Source: an uncultured Rivibacter sp. (GTDB taxonomy: Bacteria > Pseudomonadota > Gammaproteobacteria > Burkholderiales > Burkholderiaceae). Taken from it: a stretch of 64,000 nt of DNA. The stretch spans positions 12,304 to 76,303 of the forward strand of contig CAMLNA010000007.1 of assembly GCA_946481025.1 (NCBI GenBank), in the 5' to 3' direction. Below, piece by piece: positions 49,901-57,715 of the stretch (the stretch's first letter is position 1; each line of letters opens with the position of its first letter). The position numbers and the translations under genes were made by a program. The notes below the pieces were generated by a model. It was not told where the DNA came from. It did not search any database and worked only from the letters and a program-made list of their open reading frames with translations.

Positions 49901-52519
49901 ATCGACAACCTGTCGGGCCTGCCGGCCACCGGCGTGACGCTGACCGACCTCGTGCCGGCCAACACGGCCTACGTGGCCGACACGGTCACGCTCAACGGCG
50001 CGCCGGCGGCGCGGCCCGACGGCGGCGTGTCGCCGCTGGTGGCCGGCCTGCGGGTGAACTCGCCCGCTGCCGCGGCCGGCACGGTCGCGCCGCGCGCGAG
50101 CGGCGTGGTGACCTTCGACGTGCGGGTGAATGCCGGCGTGCCCGGCGGCACCGTCGTCAGCAACCAGGGCGGCGTGGCCAGCGCCGAGCTGCCCAGCCAG
50201 CTCACCGATGCCGACGGCAACAGCGCCAACGGCTTCCAGCCGACCACCATCGTCGTGGGCAGCGCGCAGCAGCTCGCCATCACCAAGGCGGTGAGCGTGG
50301 TGGGCGGCGGACCGGCATTGCCGGGTTCGCAGCTCGAATACCTGGTGACGGTGACCAACACCGGCGTGGTGCCCGCCACCCAGGTGGTGGTGACCGACGA
50401 CCTCGGCACGCAGCCGCTGGCCTCGCGGGTCAGCTATGTGGCGGGTTCTGCCACGCTCAACGGCTCGACCGCCGGTGTGAGCCTCGGCGGCTCCGTGCTG
50501 CAGGCCGACCACGCGGCCGCCTACGGCAGCCTGGCGCCCGGCGCCAGCGCGATGCTGCGCTTCCGGGTGCGCATCGCCAACGGCCTGCCCGCGGGCACGC
50601 TGATCACCAACACCGCCCAGGTGGCCTGGAACTCGCCGGCGTTGCGGGCCTCGGCCAGCGCGACCATCGCGGTGGGCGCCATCGCCGGCGTGGCCAACCT
50701 CAATGGCCGCCTGTGGCACGACGCCAACCTCGACAAGCAGCCTGGGGCGGCCGAGGCGGCGCTGCAGGGCTGGACGGTGGAGGTGCTGCGCAACAACGCG
50801 CCGATCGGCACGGTGACCACCGATGCCAACGGCCTGTACGCGATCAACGGCCTGGCGCCTTCGGCCACCGACGCCGACCAGTTCTCGCTGCGCTTCTTCG
50901 CGCCGGGCGCCGGCGCGCGCACCGCCAAGCTGGGCCTGGCCGACTCGGCCTTCACCAACGGCATGCAGGCCATCAGCGGCATCGTGGCGCCCTCGGGCAG
51001 CAACCTGCAGAACCTCAACCTGCCGCTGCAGCCCAACGGCGTGGCCTACAACTCCATCGTGCGCACGCCGGTGGCGGGCGCCACGCTCGAGATGGTGCGC
51101 GCGGGCAGCACGATGCCGCTGCCCACCGCCTGCTTCGACGACCCGGTGCAACAGGGGCAGGTCACTCCCTCGGGCGGCTACTACAAGTTCGATCTCAACT
51201 TCAGCGATCCGGCGTGCCCGGCAGGTGGCGCGTATCTCATCCAGGTGACGCCGCCCGCGGCCTACATGCCGGGGCTTTCGCGGGCCATCCCGCCGGTCTC
51301 GCATGCCGACACGGTGTCGTTCTCGGTGCCGGGCTGCCCCGGCACGGCTGCCGATGCGGTGGCGACGACGGGCAGCTATTGCGAATCGCAACCGTCGGAG
51401 CTCGCCCCCGGCGTGGCGGTGCCGGCCGGCAGCCCCGAAACCAACCACTACCTCAACCTGACGCTCAACAACGGCGGCATGCCGGGCACGAGCCAGATCT
51501 ACAACAACCACATCGCGATCGACCCGCGCCTGGGCAATGCGGTGACCATCACCAAGGTGGCGGCGCTGCAGAACGTCACGCGCGGACAGCTGGTGCCCTA
51601 CACCATCACCGTGAGCAACACGCTGCCGGTGACGCTCACGCGGCTCAGCGTGGTCGACACCTTCCCGGCCGGCTTCAAGTACGTGCCGGGGTCAGGGCGC
51701 ATCGACGGCCAGAGCGTGGAGCCCACCGCTGCCGGCAACCAGCTCACCTGGAGCAACCTGCAGCTGGCCACCAACGCGAAGCGCGTGATCCAGCTGATGC
51801 TGATCGTGGGCTCGGGCGTGAGCGAGGGGCAGTACGTCAACCGGGCGCAGGTGTTCGCGCCGCAGCTGGCCACGGCCGCCTCTGGCGAAGCCACCGCAAC
51901 CGTGCGCGTGGTGGCCGACCCCACGCTCGACTGCTCCGACGTCATCGGCAAGGTGTTCGACGACGCCAACATGAACGGCTACCAGGACGAAGGCGAGCGG
52001 GGCCTCGCCGGCGTGCGCCTGGTGACGGCCCGCGGGCTGATCGTGACGACCGACCCGCATGGCCGCTTCCACCTGACGTGCGCGGTGGTGCCCGACCCGG
52101 ATCGCGGCTCCAACTTCATCGTCAAGCTCGACGATCGCTCGCTGCCCACCGGCTACCGCGTGACGACGGAGAACCCGCGGGTGCAGCGCGCCACGCGAGG
52201 CAAGATGATCAAGTTCAACTTCGGCGCCACCATCCACCGTGTGGTGAAGCTCGACGTGGCCGACGGCGTGTTCGAGCCCGGCACCGTGGAGATGCGCATC
52301 CAGTGGAAGCAGCGCATGAAGCTGCTGCAGGGCGAGCTGAAGAAGGCGTCGTCCGTGCTGCGCCTGTCCTACCTGGCCGAGAACGAGAGCGAGAGCCTGG
52401 TCAAGCAGCGCCTCGAGGCTCTCAAGCGCGAGGTCGCCATGACCTGGAAGCGCGAGGGCGGCCCCTACGACCTGACCGTCGAAACCGAGGTCTTCTGGCG
52501 AACGGGGGCACCTCGCTGA
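43919..52519 (+). CDS. Giant secreted DUF11/SdrD-B repeat surface protein
   Basis: This is a 2866-residue exported protein. The start is taken as GTG 43919, giving a signal peptide (RAGLVLLRLLALVLLLGGGSVAHAG); the open frame continues upstream to a TTG with no advantage, and no good ribosome site is seen. The mature protein is a chain of about 13 DUF11-type beta-sandwich modules (typical pieces ALAKANTQTTATIGQPF, YTLTIRNVGTENATGVTL, DPVPANTTYVAGSTTLNGA). An SdrD B-like module follows (NGRLWHDANLDKQPGAAEAA), then a last DUF11 and a second SdrD B-like module (GKVFDDANMNGYQDEGERGL). A conserved helical/beta tail (RIQWKQRMKLLQGELKKASS ... TVETEVFW) ends it. Few Cys are present. It is probably a long stalk or adhesin; no sortase or autotransporter end is present. 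The OmpA/barrel gene 17 bases downstream is the likely anchor or exporter. Confidence 0.9.
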   Translation: MTSIRKSIHRAGLVLLRLLALVLLLGGGSVAHAGTAFCRDYPVVNGFYVIDGNDPALTPATLPSSISIDSTDQFRCYIKNFPISAKWPQGLTSTINFANGTTGLVIFENVYYSGNMACSNTQVKIWFANGAYYAPGNNNACQELFIPIEAVRKQTPGATATIGVPFTYTITVPVMYDPATGTYLFQPSVNALSNATIYDDLAAIGASATYVGNTAFLVNGGTRTPIGPLTLGATPATMSALGIPASDNTRHIVFSSDFNPTLTNIAPGTQIEVQMTVVLDNVPANVAGTQFTNTAKWWFGRVIDGVSYAPLPGQSGVSAPMTIVEPGLTLQKSTSLTNLNVGTAAPFRLNVQNAGASEAWNTTITDVLPAGMRAFDPTPTVTARVYASDGATPVSAVLVAGTDYTVTYSAASGQLGLTMLSAAARIAPTQRLIVDYQARLDAGVAQGLSFTNVAGATQWFNAAADTAGRRQYNRTLTDGTPGVLDFQDAATVTSTTQGYFFLKSVGDLTTATPVATSALPGDRLRYTLQIQNFTFPRLGNISVTDDLDALNATAAFVPGSLTLAGSNLPASAALVVNPTGGAKGTGSVSITGLELLQDQQYQVQFDVTLASALANGSNVLNQASLNGTDQFGVAWSGVSDNPYVNGPSLLGAAGDATAVRVYAPGALAKANTQTTATIGQPFKYRITVPATPVDVPLYDVRIVDNLAASAANLAFVSANVVSGGSWSLTNTGTATNLVIQDAATGIDIPAGGQAVIEITVVLQNTTTNRAGLAFTNTASYTYNKVNGDNASQGTGGSATTPAMTVVEPALAITKAVGYAAPAGKAAGAPAAAGDVLQYTVSVVNNGTAPAYDADVLDVLPANLSLVAGSAAASINGVAVSGFVPQPTVLPGGALVWGARNGDGLLDLPVGATLVLTYRASVLAANGTPIVNAAYTNWASLNGGVAGERNGAGCPSVTAPNTYCAGPATATLTSIDPTALAKTVASDSWSTAPSTAGDATLRVGDTVVYTLTATLREGVNDNVVITDTLPAGLAFDSIVGINGDAAAPYAAVAPFAHADFGGAVASGNTVRFSFGSVTNAADNNAANNGFVIQYRARVVNTLAQLPPVQALRNDVSLAYAIGGVAATPRTANANINVWQPVLAVSKSASAAGGDNVLAAGEVVTYTVDLRNTGNAPAYNPQLQDVLPVGMRNAAPVTLSVSLVNAGTALPVVAPTYSSATGAASWNFVSGAPAQYAIPAGETLRVVYRAQADASLGAGMVLTNRAQVQHYYSLDASDASAANRRDYGASGVAMVQLTTASATALAKQALVSNAAIGQPFTYRITLPATPQPTALHDVRVLDDISLAGTGVSLSYLGASARLASSTRTWATLANAGTATSLVLHDATTGGLDVPAGDQLVVDVVLVLNDDTTNNTAGKQFTNTANYTYNSINNDAGTQAGGAPGASGAVTIVAPSLTLSKSGPATMRLGVPGRFTLNVHNGGTGTAWNVVLSDVLPRVTTAPSGGMCAAAPANITARVMQADGVTPVSAPLVNGSDFTTSFAAAPGCTLTVTLNSTATAIAPTQRLIVTYDASLDAGTSSGITLTNVAGATQWRSANPAVAGTSGFIHTTRNTLTNGTPGVLDFQDAHGLTTESPVLEFRKTVVNLTTGQNPGSNARPGDLMRYTVTLRNVSPLAVSNATLTDELDRLNASAMFAAGSLRLVSAPAGVTSSTNANGGGQGTGALDVRGINIAAAGAPGDSIAVVYEARLAPVITSGSVVRNQAQLASATSQTVNSDDPNVNGADNPAVLGDEDPTRTLIASSPLMQVRKVSLDTTGDAAVLRPGDRLRYTLTIRNVGTENATGVTLRDPVPANTTYVAGSTTLNGAAVPDAGGASALQAGLQIRAPEDATPGAMRADGSATAGNVATITFDVVVNAGVLDGTLISNQGFVNGSGTGSGVFAEVPSDDPRTPAANDPTRDIVGPFPIISARKTVALVGDANGNGVLDPLDVIRYTISIDNLSGLPATGVTLTDLVPANTAYVADTVTLNGAPAARPDGGVSPLVAGLRVNSPAAAAGTVAPRASGVVTFDVRVNAGVPGGTVVSNQGGVASAELPSQLTDADGNSANGFQPTTIVVGSAQQLAITKAVSVVGGGPALPGSQLEYLVTVTNTGVVPATQVVVTDDLGTQPLASRVSYVAGSATLNGSTAGVSLGGSVLQADHAAAYGSLAPGASAMLRFRVRIANGLPAGTLITNTAQVAWNSPALRASASATIAVGAIAGVANLNGRLWHDANLDKQPGAAEAALQGWTVEVLRNNAPIGTVTTDANGLYAINGLAPSATDADQFSLRFFAPGAGARTAKLGLADSAFTNGMQAISGIVAPSGSNLQNLNLPLQPNGVAYNSIVRTPVAGATLEMVRAGSTMPLPTACFDDPVQQGQVTPSGGYYKFDLNFSDPACPAGGAYLIQVTPPAAYMPGLSRAIPPVSHADTVSFSVPGCPGTAADAVATTGSYCESQPSELAPGVAVPAGSPETNHYLNLTLNNGGMPGTSQIYNNHIAIDPRLGNAVTITKVAALQNVTRGQLVPYTITVSNTLPVTLTRLSVVDTFPAGFKYVPGSGRIDGQSVEPTAAGNQLTWSNLQLATNAKRVIQLMLIVGSGVSEGQYVNRAQVFAPQLATAASGEATATVRVVADPTLDCSDVIGKVFDDANMNGYQDEGERGLAGVRLVTARGLIVTTDPHGRFHLTCAVVPDPDRGSNFIVKLDDRSLPTGYRVTTENPRVQRATRGKMIKFNFGATIHRVVKLDVADGVFEPGTVEMRIQWKQRMKLLQGELKKASSVLRLSYLAENESESLVKQRLEALKREVAMTWKREGGPYDLTVETEVFWRTGAPR
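44374..45900 (+). repeat. Internal module block A-B-C, first copy
   Basis: Three consecutive modules of the giant surface protein (starting ATIGVPFTYTITV, then LTLQKSTSLTNLNVGTAAPF, then NGTPGVLDFQDAATVTS and FLKSVGDLTT) recur in the same order at 47822-49320. The match is at protein level; the DNA has diverged. A partial copy of module A alone is at about 45914-46330. Confidence 0.7.
47822..49320 (+). repeat. Internal module block A-B-C, second copy
   Basis: Matching pieces are NAAIGQPFTYRITLPATP, LTLSKSGPATMRLGVPGRF, NGTPGVLDFQDAHGLTTE and FRKTVVNLTTGQNPG. The shared string NGTPGVLDFQDA and the motif IAPTQRLIV-YxASLDAG are the clearest links to the first copy. Confidence 0.7.
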
Positions 52520-52536
52520 GCGGGTCGAGAACACAG

Positions 52537-55500
52537 ATGCCAAGAACATTCCATACCCTCGCGCTCTGGCTGCTGTTGCCGGGCGCCGTGCTGGCCCAGG
52601 CGGCCACGAACGAAGAACGGCCGGTGAAGCCCGGCATGCAGAAGGTCGTGACGACGCCCTTGCTCGGCCAGGCCGTCGAGAAGCAGCTGTCGCCCGATGC
52701 CGAGCTCACGCCGTGGAAGCTCGACGAGAGCACGCTGCCGCCGCTGGTGAGGGAGCGCACCGAAGACCAGGAGGTGCTCGAGAAGCACGTGCGAACGATC
52801 AAGGTGCAGAACCTGCTGCCGCCGATCTACTTCGATTCGGGCAAGGCCGACATCTCGAAGGAATACGTCGAGAAGGTGCGCAAGATCCTCGACGGCATGA
52901 AGGACCGCAGGAACGTGCGCCTGCACCTGGTGGGCCACACCGACAACGTGCAGCTCTTCGGTGAGACGCGCATCCGTTATGGCGACAACGACGGCCTGTC
53001 GCGCGAGCGCGCCGGCGTGTCGGCCGAGTTCTTCCAGAAGGCGCTCGGCCTGCCGCCGGAGTCCGTCACCTACGAAGGCCGGGGCGAACGCCAGCCGGTC
53101 GCTTCCAACGCCACGGAGGCCGGGCGGGCCAGGAACCGCCGCATGGAGGTGGAGGTCTGGTACGACGAGGTGGACGAGAAGCTCGTTGCGAAGCAGGTGG
53201 TGGTGCAGGAAGAGCTCAAGCGGGTGAAGGTGTGCCGCATCGAGCAGATGTGCCGCATCAGCTACAAGGAAGGCCATGCCCGGCGCATGCGGGTGAAGAA
53301 CCTGATCCCGCCGTTCCACTACCGCGAAGACGGCACGGGCGTGACGGACGAATACCGGCAGAAGCTCCTGCAGGTGCTCAATGACCTGGGCGACAAGCGC
53401 AACGTCGTCGTCAAGTTCGTCGGCTACACCGACAACGCGCCCCTGGCCGGCCGCGACGAGCGCATCTATGCCGACCACGTGGGCCTCTCGAAGGCACGCG
53501 CCCGGCGCCTGGCGCTCGCGCTGCAGGACGCGCTCAAGCTGCCTGCCTCTGCCATCGACAGCGACGGCAAGGGCGCGGCCAGCCCGGCGGCGCCGAACGA
53601 CACCGAAAGCGGCCGTGCCGCGAACCGGCGGGTGGAGGTGGAATTCTGGTACGACGACGCCCTGAAGGAGCTCTCCACCGAGCCGCAGATGTGCCCCGAG
53701 CCGCCCGAGCCGGTGACGGTGACGCGTGTCTACGAGTCGCCCAACGTCGCCATCAAGCCGGTGGTCTACGAAAACGGCAAGGCGGTGCTGCCGCCGAACT
53801 ATGCGGCCGACCTGGCCCGGGCGATGGCCGAGATCAAGGACCGCACGCGGGTGCGCCTGCGCTTCGTCGGCACCACCGCCACCGAGCGGCTCGACCGACG
53901 CACGGCGCTTGCCTACGGCGACGACATCGGCCTGTCCGCCGCCCGCGCCCGCAGCCTGCGGGATGCGGTCGCCAAGGAACTGGGCCTGTCGGCCGGGCAG
54001 GCGGAGCACGAGGGCCACGGCTACGTGCAGACGAGCGACGTCATCAACAACGGCTTCACCGAGTCGGAGGTGTCGCGCGTGCAGGCCCAGGTGGTGTACG
54101 ACGACCAGTCCGAGGTGGACAACCTGGAAGGCCTCGACGTCACCCGCTTCACGCGCGACGTGGCGGTGGCCAACCCGTTCGCGCTCAACCTGATGCGGAT
54201 CACGGTGGACGGCAAGCCGCTGGACGACCCGGGCAAGAGCATTCCCGACGTGCAGCGCTGCACCGACGTGGCGCTCGAGAAAGCCAGCATCCAGTTCAAG
54301 TACGACAACCTGGACGTGAAGCCGCGCCTGAACGTGACGGCCTGGCCTCAGTCGGTGCGCTTCCAGGACGATCCGGCCACCGACGCGGTCGACGACGAGG
54401 TGCGGTTCCGCGCCTATTCGAACTTCCCCGCATTCATCGACCGCGCGGAGGTGCGCCTGTTCGACAAGGACAAGTCGGTGCAGGGCGAGCCGCTGGCCGT
54501 GGTGGCACTCGACAAGGAAGGCCGCGGTCGGTGGCGTGCCGACCAGCCTGCGTATTCGGCGCCGGGGCGCGACCTGAAGTACGTGCTGCGCGTGTACGAC
54601 AAGGAGGGCCGGTTCAACGAAACCGCGGCGCAATCGCTGTGGGTGATCGACCGCCTGCCGGCCGAGGTGGCTGACGTGGCCGAGAAGGATGCGGAGCGCG
54701 AGCTCGCCGCGGGCTGGGGCGAGAGCCGCCTGGCGGTCGAGAACATTTCGCTGCACGGCGGCGCCGTCAAGGTGTTCGGCACCGACATCCCGCCGGGCCA
54801 CCGTGTGTCGGTGGCGGGGCGCGACGTCCCTGTGTCCGACGACAACAAGTTCGTCGTCGAGGAGATCCTGCCGCAGGGCCTGCACACGGTGGAGGTGTCG
54901 GTGCTCGACGCCGACGGCAACGGCGAGATGTACCTGCGCGACCTCGGCCTCGACAAGAACGACTGGTTCCATGTGGCGATCGCCGACGTCACCCTGGCGC
55001 GGTCGTCCACCAGCGGGCCGGCCAGGCTGGTGGCACCCGACAACGCGCACTACGACGACAGCACGTCGATCGACGGCCGCTTCGCCTTCTTCACGCGGGG
55101 CAAGTTCGGCGACCAGTGGAAGCTGACCGCCAGCGCCGACACGCTCGAGGGCCCGTTCGACAAGCTGTTCAGCAACTTCATGGACAAGACGCCGGACGCG
55201 ATGTTCCGGCGCATCAACCCCGACTACTACTACCCGACCTACGGCGACGACAGCACGACGGAAGAGGCAGCGCCCACGCTCGGCAAGTTCTACGTGAAGC
55301 TGAGCAACCGCGCGAACTACGGCCTGTGGGGCAACTTCAGGATCGGCTACACCGACAACAGCCTCGCCCACGTGGACCGCACGCTGTACGGCGCCAACCT
55401 GCACTACGAGCCGCTGTCGCCCACGGCGTTCGGCGAGAAGCGCCTGGTGATCGACGGCTTTGCCGCGCAGCCCGGCACGGTGGCCGGCCGTGACGAATTC

Positions 55501-57669
55501 CGCGGGACCGGCGGTTCGCTGTACTACCTGCGTCACCAGGACATCCTGACCGGCTCGGAGCGGGTGCGCATCGAGATCCGCGACAAGGTCTCGGGCCTCG
55601 TGGTGGCGGTGAAGAACCTCGTGCCGGTGCAGGACTACACGATCGACCACCTGCAAGGGCGCGTGCTGCTGTCGTCGCCGCTGTCACCGGTGGCGAGCGA
55701 CAACCTGCTCGTGGCGAGCGACGTGAGCCCCGGCAACGAGGCCTACCTGGTGGTGCGCTACGAGTACTCCACCGGCTTCGAGGAACTCGACAACGTATCG
55801 AGCGGCGCTCGCCTGCAGTATTGGGTGACCGACCACGTGCGGCTGGGCACGACCGCCAACCGCAACACGGACCCCGGCGCGGAAAGCACGCTGGTGGCCG
55901 GCGACGTGACCTGGCGGCTGAGCGCGACCACCTGGGTGAAGCTGGAGAGCGGCGCCACCAAGGGCGCCGGCGCCGCGGCCTACGGCTCCAGCGACGGCGG
56001 CTTCAATTTCGCGCCGACCACCGCCACCGGCGTCACGCCGGTGGTGCCGGTGGCCGACGACGGGCGCCACGGGGCGACCCGCGTGGATGCAAGCGTCGAC
56101 CTGAAAGAAGTGCACCAGGCGGCCAACGGGCAGGTGACCTTCTATCACCAGTCGGTGGAGGGGGGTTATGCCGCACCCGGTGCCATGGCGCTCACCGACG
56201 TGAGCCAGAAGGGCGGCTCGGTCAGGACCTCCATCACCGAGCGGGTGAGCCTGCAGGCCAAGCTCGACAAGCGCGAACAGGCCCTGTCGCTGGAGACCTC
56301 GGCGCTCGAGGTGAACGCCGAGGTCCGGCTGGGCGATCAGTGGAAGCTCAGCTCGGGCGTGCGCAAGGACAGCCGCACCGACCACTCGCCGGTGGTGCCG
56401 GCCACCCAGGTGCAGGGCGACCGCACCGACGTGGTGGTGCGCGCCGGCTACGACTCGCTGGGCCGCTGGGCCGCCTATGGCTACCTGCAGGACACCGCGT
56501 CGACCAGCGGCAACCGCGAAAACAATGGCCGCATCGGCGCCGGGGGCGCCTACCGGCTGAGCGAGCGCTTCAGGATCAGCGGCGAGCTCTCCGGCGGCGA
56601 CCTGGGCGTCGGCGCGCGGCTGGGCACGGAGTACCTGCTGTCCGACAGGACCACCAGCTACTTGAACTACGCGCTGGAGAACGAGCGCAGCGACAACGGT
56701 GTGCTGGCCAACAAGGGCAGCGTGAGCGTGGGCGCCAAGAGCCGGTATTCGGACACGACCACCGTCTTCGGCGAAGAGAAGTACACCCACGGTGACGTGC
56801 CGGCCGGCCTGCTGCATTCGGCCGGCGTGGAATACAAGCCCGACCAGCGCTGGAACTTCGGCGCGCACGTCGACGCCGGCACGCTGCGCGACAACCTCAC
56901 CGGCGCGAAGATGGAGCGCTCCGGCTTCGCGGTCTCGGCCGGCTACGGCTTCGACGCGATCAAGGTCTCCACGCTCATCGAATACCGTCGCGACCAGGTG
57001 CAGTCGCCCATCGATCTCACTTACTCGAACCGCAAGAACTTCCTCACCAAGAACAGCCTGAAGTACCAGATCAACCCCGACTGGCGCTTCATCGGCAAGC
57101 TCAACTATTCGAAGAGCGACAGCTCGCTGGGCGAGTTCTATGGCGGCAGCTACACCGAAGCGGTGATGGGCTACGGCTTCCGGCCGGTCGAGAACGACCG
57201 CCTGAACGCGCTGGTGAAGTACACCTACTTCTACAACCTGCCGTCGTCGGGCCAGGAACTGGTGGCGAACACGGCGGTGTCGTACATCCAGAAGAGCCAC
57301 ATCGTGGCGTTCGACGCCATCTACGATCTGACGCCGCGCTGGTCGCTGGGCGGCAAGTACGCGCGCCGGATGGGGCAGGTGAGCCAGGACCGCGTCAACC
57401 CGGTGTTCTTCGACAGCACGGCCAATCTGTACATCGCACGCGCCGACTGGCACGTGGTGCGGCTGTGGGACGTCGCGATCGAAGGCCGCATGCTGTCCGT
57501 CGAGCAGGCGCAGGACACCCGTGGCGGGGCGCTGGTGGCCGTCTACCGTGCCTTGAGCGACCACATCAAGCTCGGCGCCGGCTGGAACTTCACCGATTTC
57601 TCGGACGATCTCACGAACCTGAGCTACACGCACCGCGGGGCGTTCCTCAACCTGGTGGCGAAGTTCTGA
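52537..57669 (+). CDS. Outer-membrane protein with three OmpA-like domains and a C-terminal beta-barrel
   Basis: This is a 1710-residue exported protein (signal MPRTFHTLALWLLLPGAVLAQ; ATG 52537). Three OmpA/MotB-like peptidoglycan-binding domains lie at about 95-215, 275-390 and 425-535. The first two keep the diaminopimelate-binding Asp and Arg (VGHTDN, LSRERAGVSAEFF, GRARNRRMEV; and VGYTDNAPL, GRAANRRVEV). The third is degenerate (VGTTATERL, no NRR). A middle section of Ig-like strands (about 560-840) precedes a large region with alternating hydrophobic strands from about 850 on, ending in FLNLVAKF; a C-terminal Phe is the usual barrel-assembly signal. It probably anchors or translocates the giant DUF11 protein and binds cell wall. 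It lies in the same operon, 17 bases behind it. Confidence 0.88.
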   Translation: MPRTFHTLALWLLLPGAVLAQAATNEERPVKPGMQKVVTTPLLGQAVEKQLSPDAELTPWKLDESTLPPLVRERTEDQEVLEKHVRTIKVQNLLPPIYFDSGKADISKEYVEKVRKILDGMKDRRNVRLHLVGHTDNVQLFGETRIRYGDNDGLSRERAGVSAEFFQKALGLPPESVTYEGRGERQPVASNATEAGRARNRRMEVEVWYDEVDEKLVAKQVVVQEELKRVKVCRIEQMCRISYKEGHARRMRVKNLIPPFHYREDGTGVTDEYRQKLLQVLNDLGDKRNVVVKFVGYTDNAPLAGRDERIYADHVGLSKARARRLALALQDALKLPASAIDSDGKGAASPAAPNDTESGRAANRRVEVEFWYDDALKELSTEPQMCPEPPEPVTVTRVYESPNVAIKPVVYENGKAVLPPNYAADLARAMAEIKDRTRVRLRFVGTTATERLDRRTALAYGDDIGLSAARARSLRDAVAKELGLSAGQAEHEGHGYVQTSDVINNGFTESEVSRVQAQVVYDDQSEVDNLEGLDVTRFTRDVAVANPFALNLMRITVDGKPLDDPGKSIPDVQRCTDVALEKASIQFKYDNLDVKPRLNVTAWPQSVRFQDDPATDAVDDEVRFRAYSNFPAFIDRAEVRLFDKDKSVQGEPLAVVALDKEGRGRWRADQPAYSAPGRDLKYVLRVYDKEGRFNETAAQSLWVIDRLPAEVADVAEKDAERELAAGWGESRLAVENISLHGGAVKVFGTDIPPGHRVSVAGRDVPVSDDNKFVVEEILPQGLHTVEVSVLDADGNGEMYLRDLGLDKNDWFHVAIADVTLARSSTSGPARLVAPDNAHYDDSTSIDGRFAFFTRGKFGDQWKLTASADTLEGPFDKLFSNFMDKTPDAMFRRINPDYYYPTYGDDSTTEEAAPTLGKFYVKLSNRANYGLWGNFRIGYTDNSLAHVDRTLYGANLHYEPLSPTAFGEKRLVIDGFAAQPGTVAGRDEFRGTGGSLYYLRHQDILTGSERVRIEIRDKVSGLVVAVKNLVPVQDYTIDHLQGRVLLSSPLSPVASDNLLVASDVSPGNEAYLVVRYEYSTGFEELDNVSSGARLQYWVTDHVRLGTTANRNTDPGAESTLVAGDVTWRLSATTWVKLESGATKGAGAAAYGSSDGGFNFAPTTATGVTPVVPVADDGRHGATRVDASVDLKEVHQAANGQVTFYHQSVEGGYAAPGAMALTDVSQKGGSVRTSITERVSLQAKLDKREQALSLETSALEVNAEVRLGDQWKLSSGVRKDSRTDHSPVVPATQVQGDRTDVVVRAGYDSLGRWAAYGYLQDTASTSGNRENNGRIGAGGAYRLSERFRISGELSGGDLGVGARLGTEYLLSDRTTSYLNYALENERSDNGVLANKGSVSVGAKSRYSDTTTVFGEEKYTHGDVPAGLLHSAGVEYKPDQRWNFGAHVDAGTLRDNLTGAKMERSGFAVSAGYGFDAIKVSTLIEYRRDQVQSPIDLTYSNRKNFLTKNSLKYQINPDWRFIGKLNYSKSDSSLGEFYGGSYTEAVMGYGFRPVENDRLNALVKYTYFYNLPSSGQELVANTAVSYIQKSHIVAFDAIYDLTPRWSLGGKYARRMGQVSQDRVNPVFFDSTANLYIARADWHVVRLWDVAIEGRMLSVEQAQDTRGGALVAVYRALSDHIKLGAGWNFTDFSDDLTNLSYTHRGAFLNLVAKF

Positions 57670-57715
57670 TCCGGTCGACAATCCGGCCCGATGAAGTACT
57701 GCAAGGCTGGCGTTC

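Noticed and set aside
44374..50690. Repeated segments in the DUF11 gene considered as a CRISPR or tandem DNA repeat array
   Set aside because: The repeats are protein-level modules of about 150 codons in one open frame with diverged DNA, not short identical DNA repeats.
46253..51511. 1752-codon minus-strand open frame inside the DUF11 gene
   Set aside because: It is a GC-skew shadow of a repetitive gene, rich in His, Arg and Gly with no domain; the plus frame has clear modules and a signal peptide.
48430..52536. Upstream extension of the OmpA/barrel reading frame
   Set aside because: It is an out-of-frame reading of the DUF11 gene; the signal peptide starts at ATG 52537.
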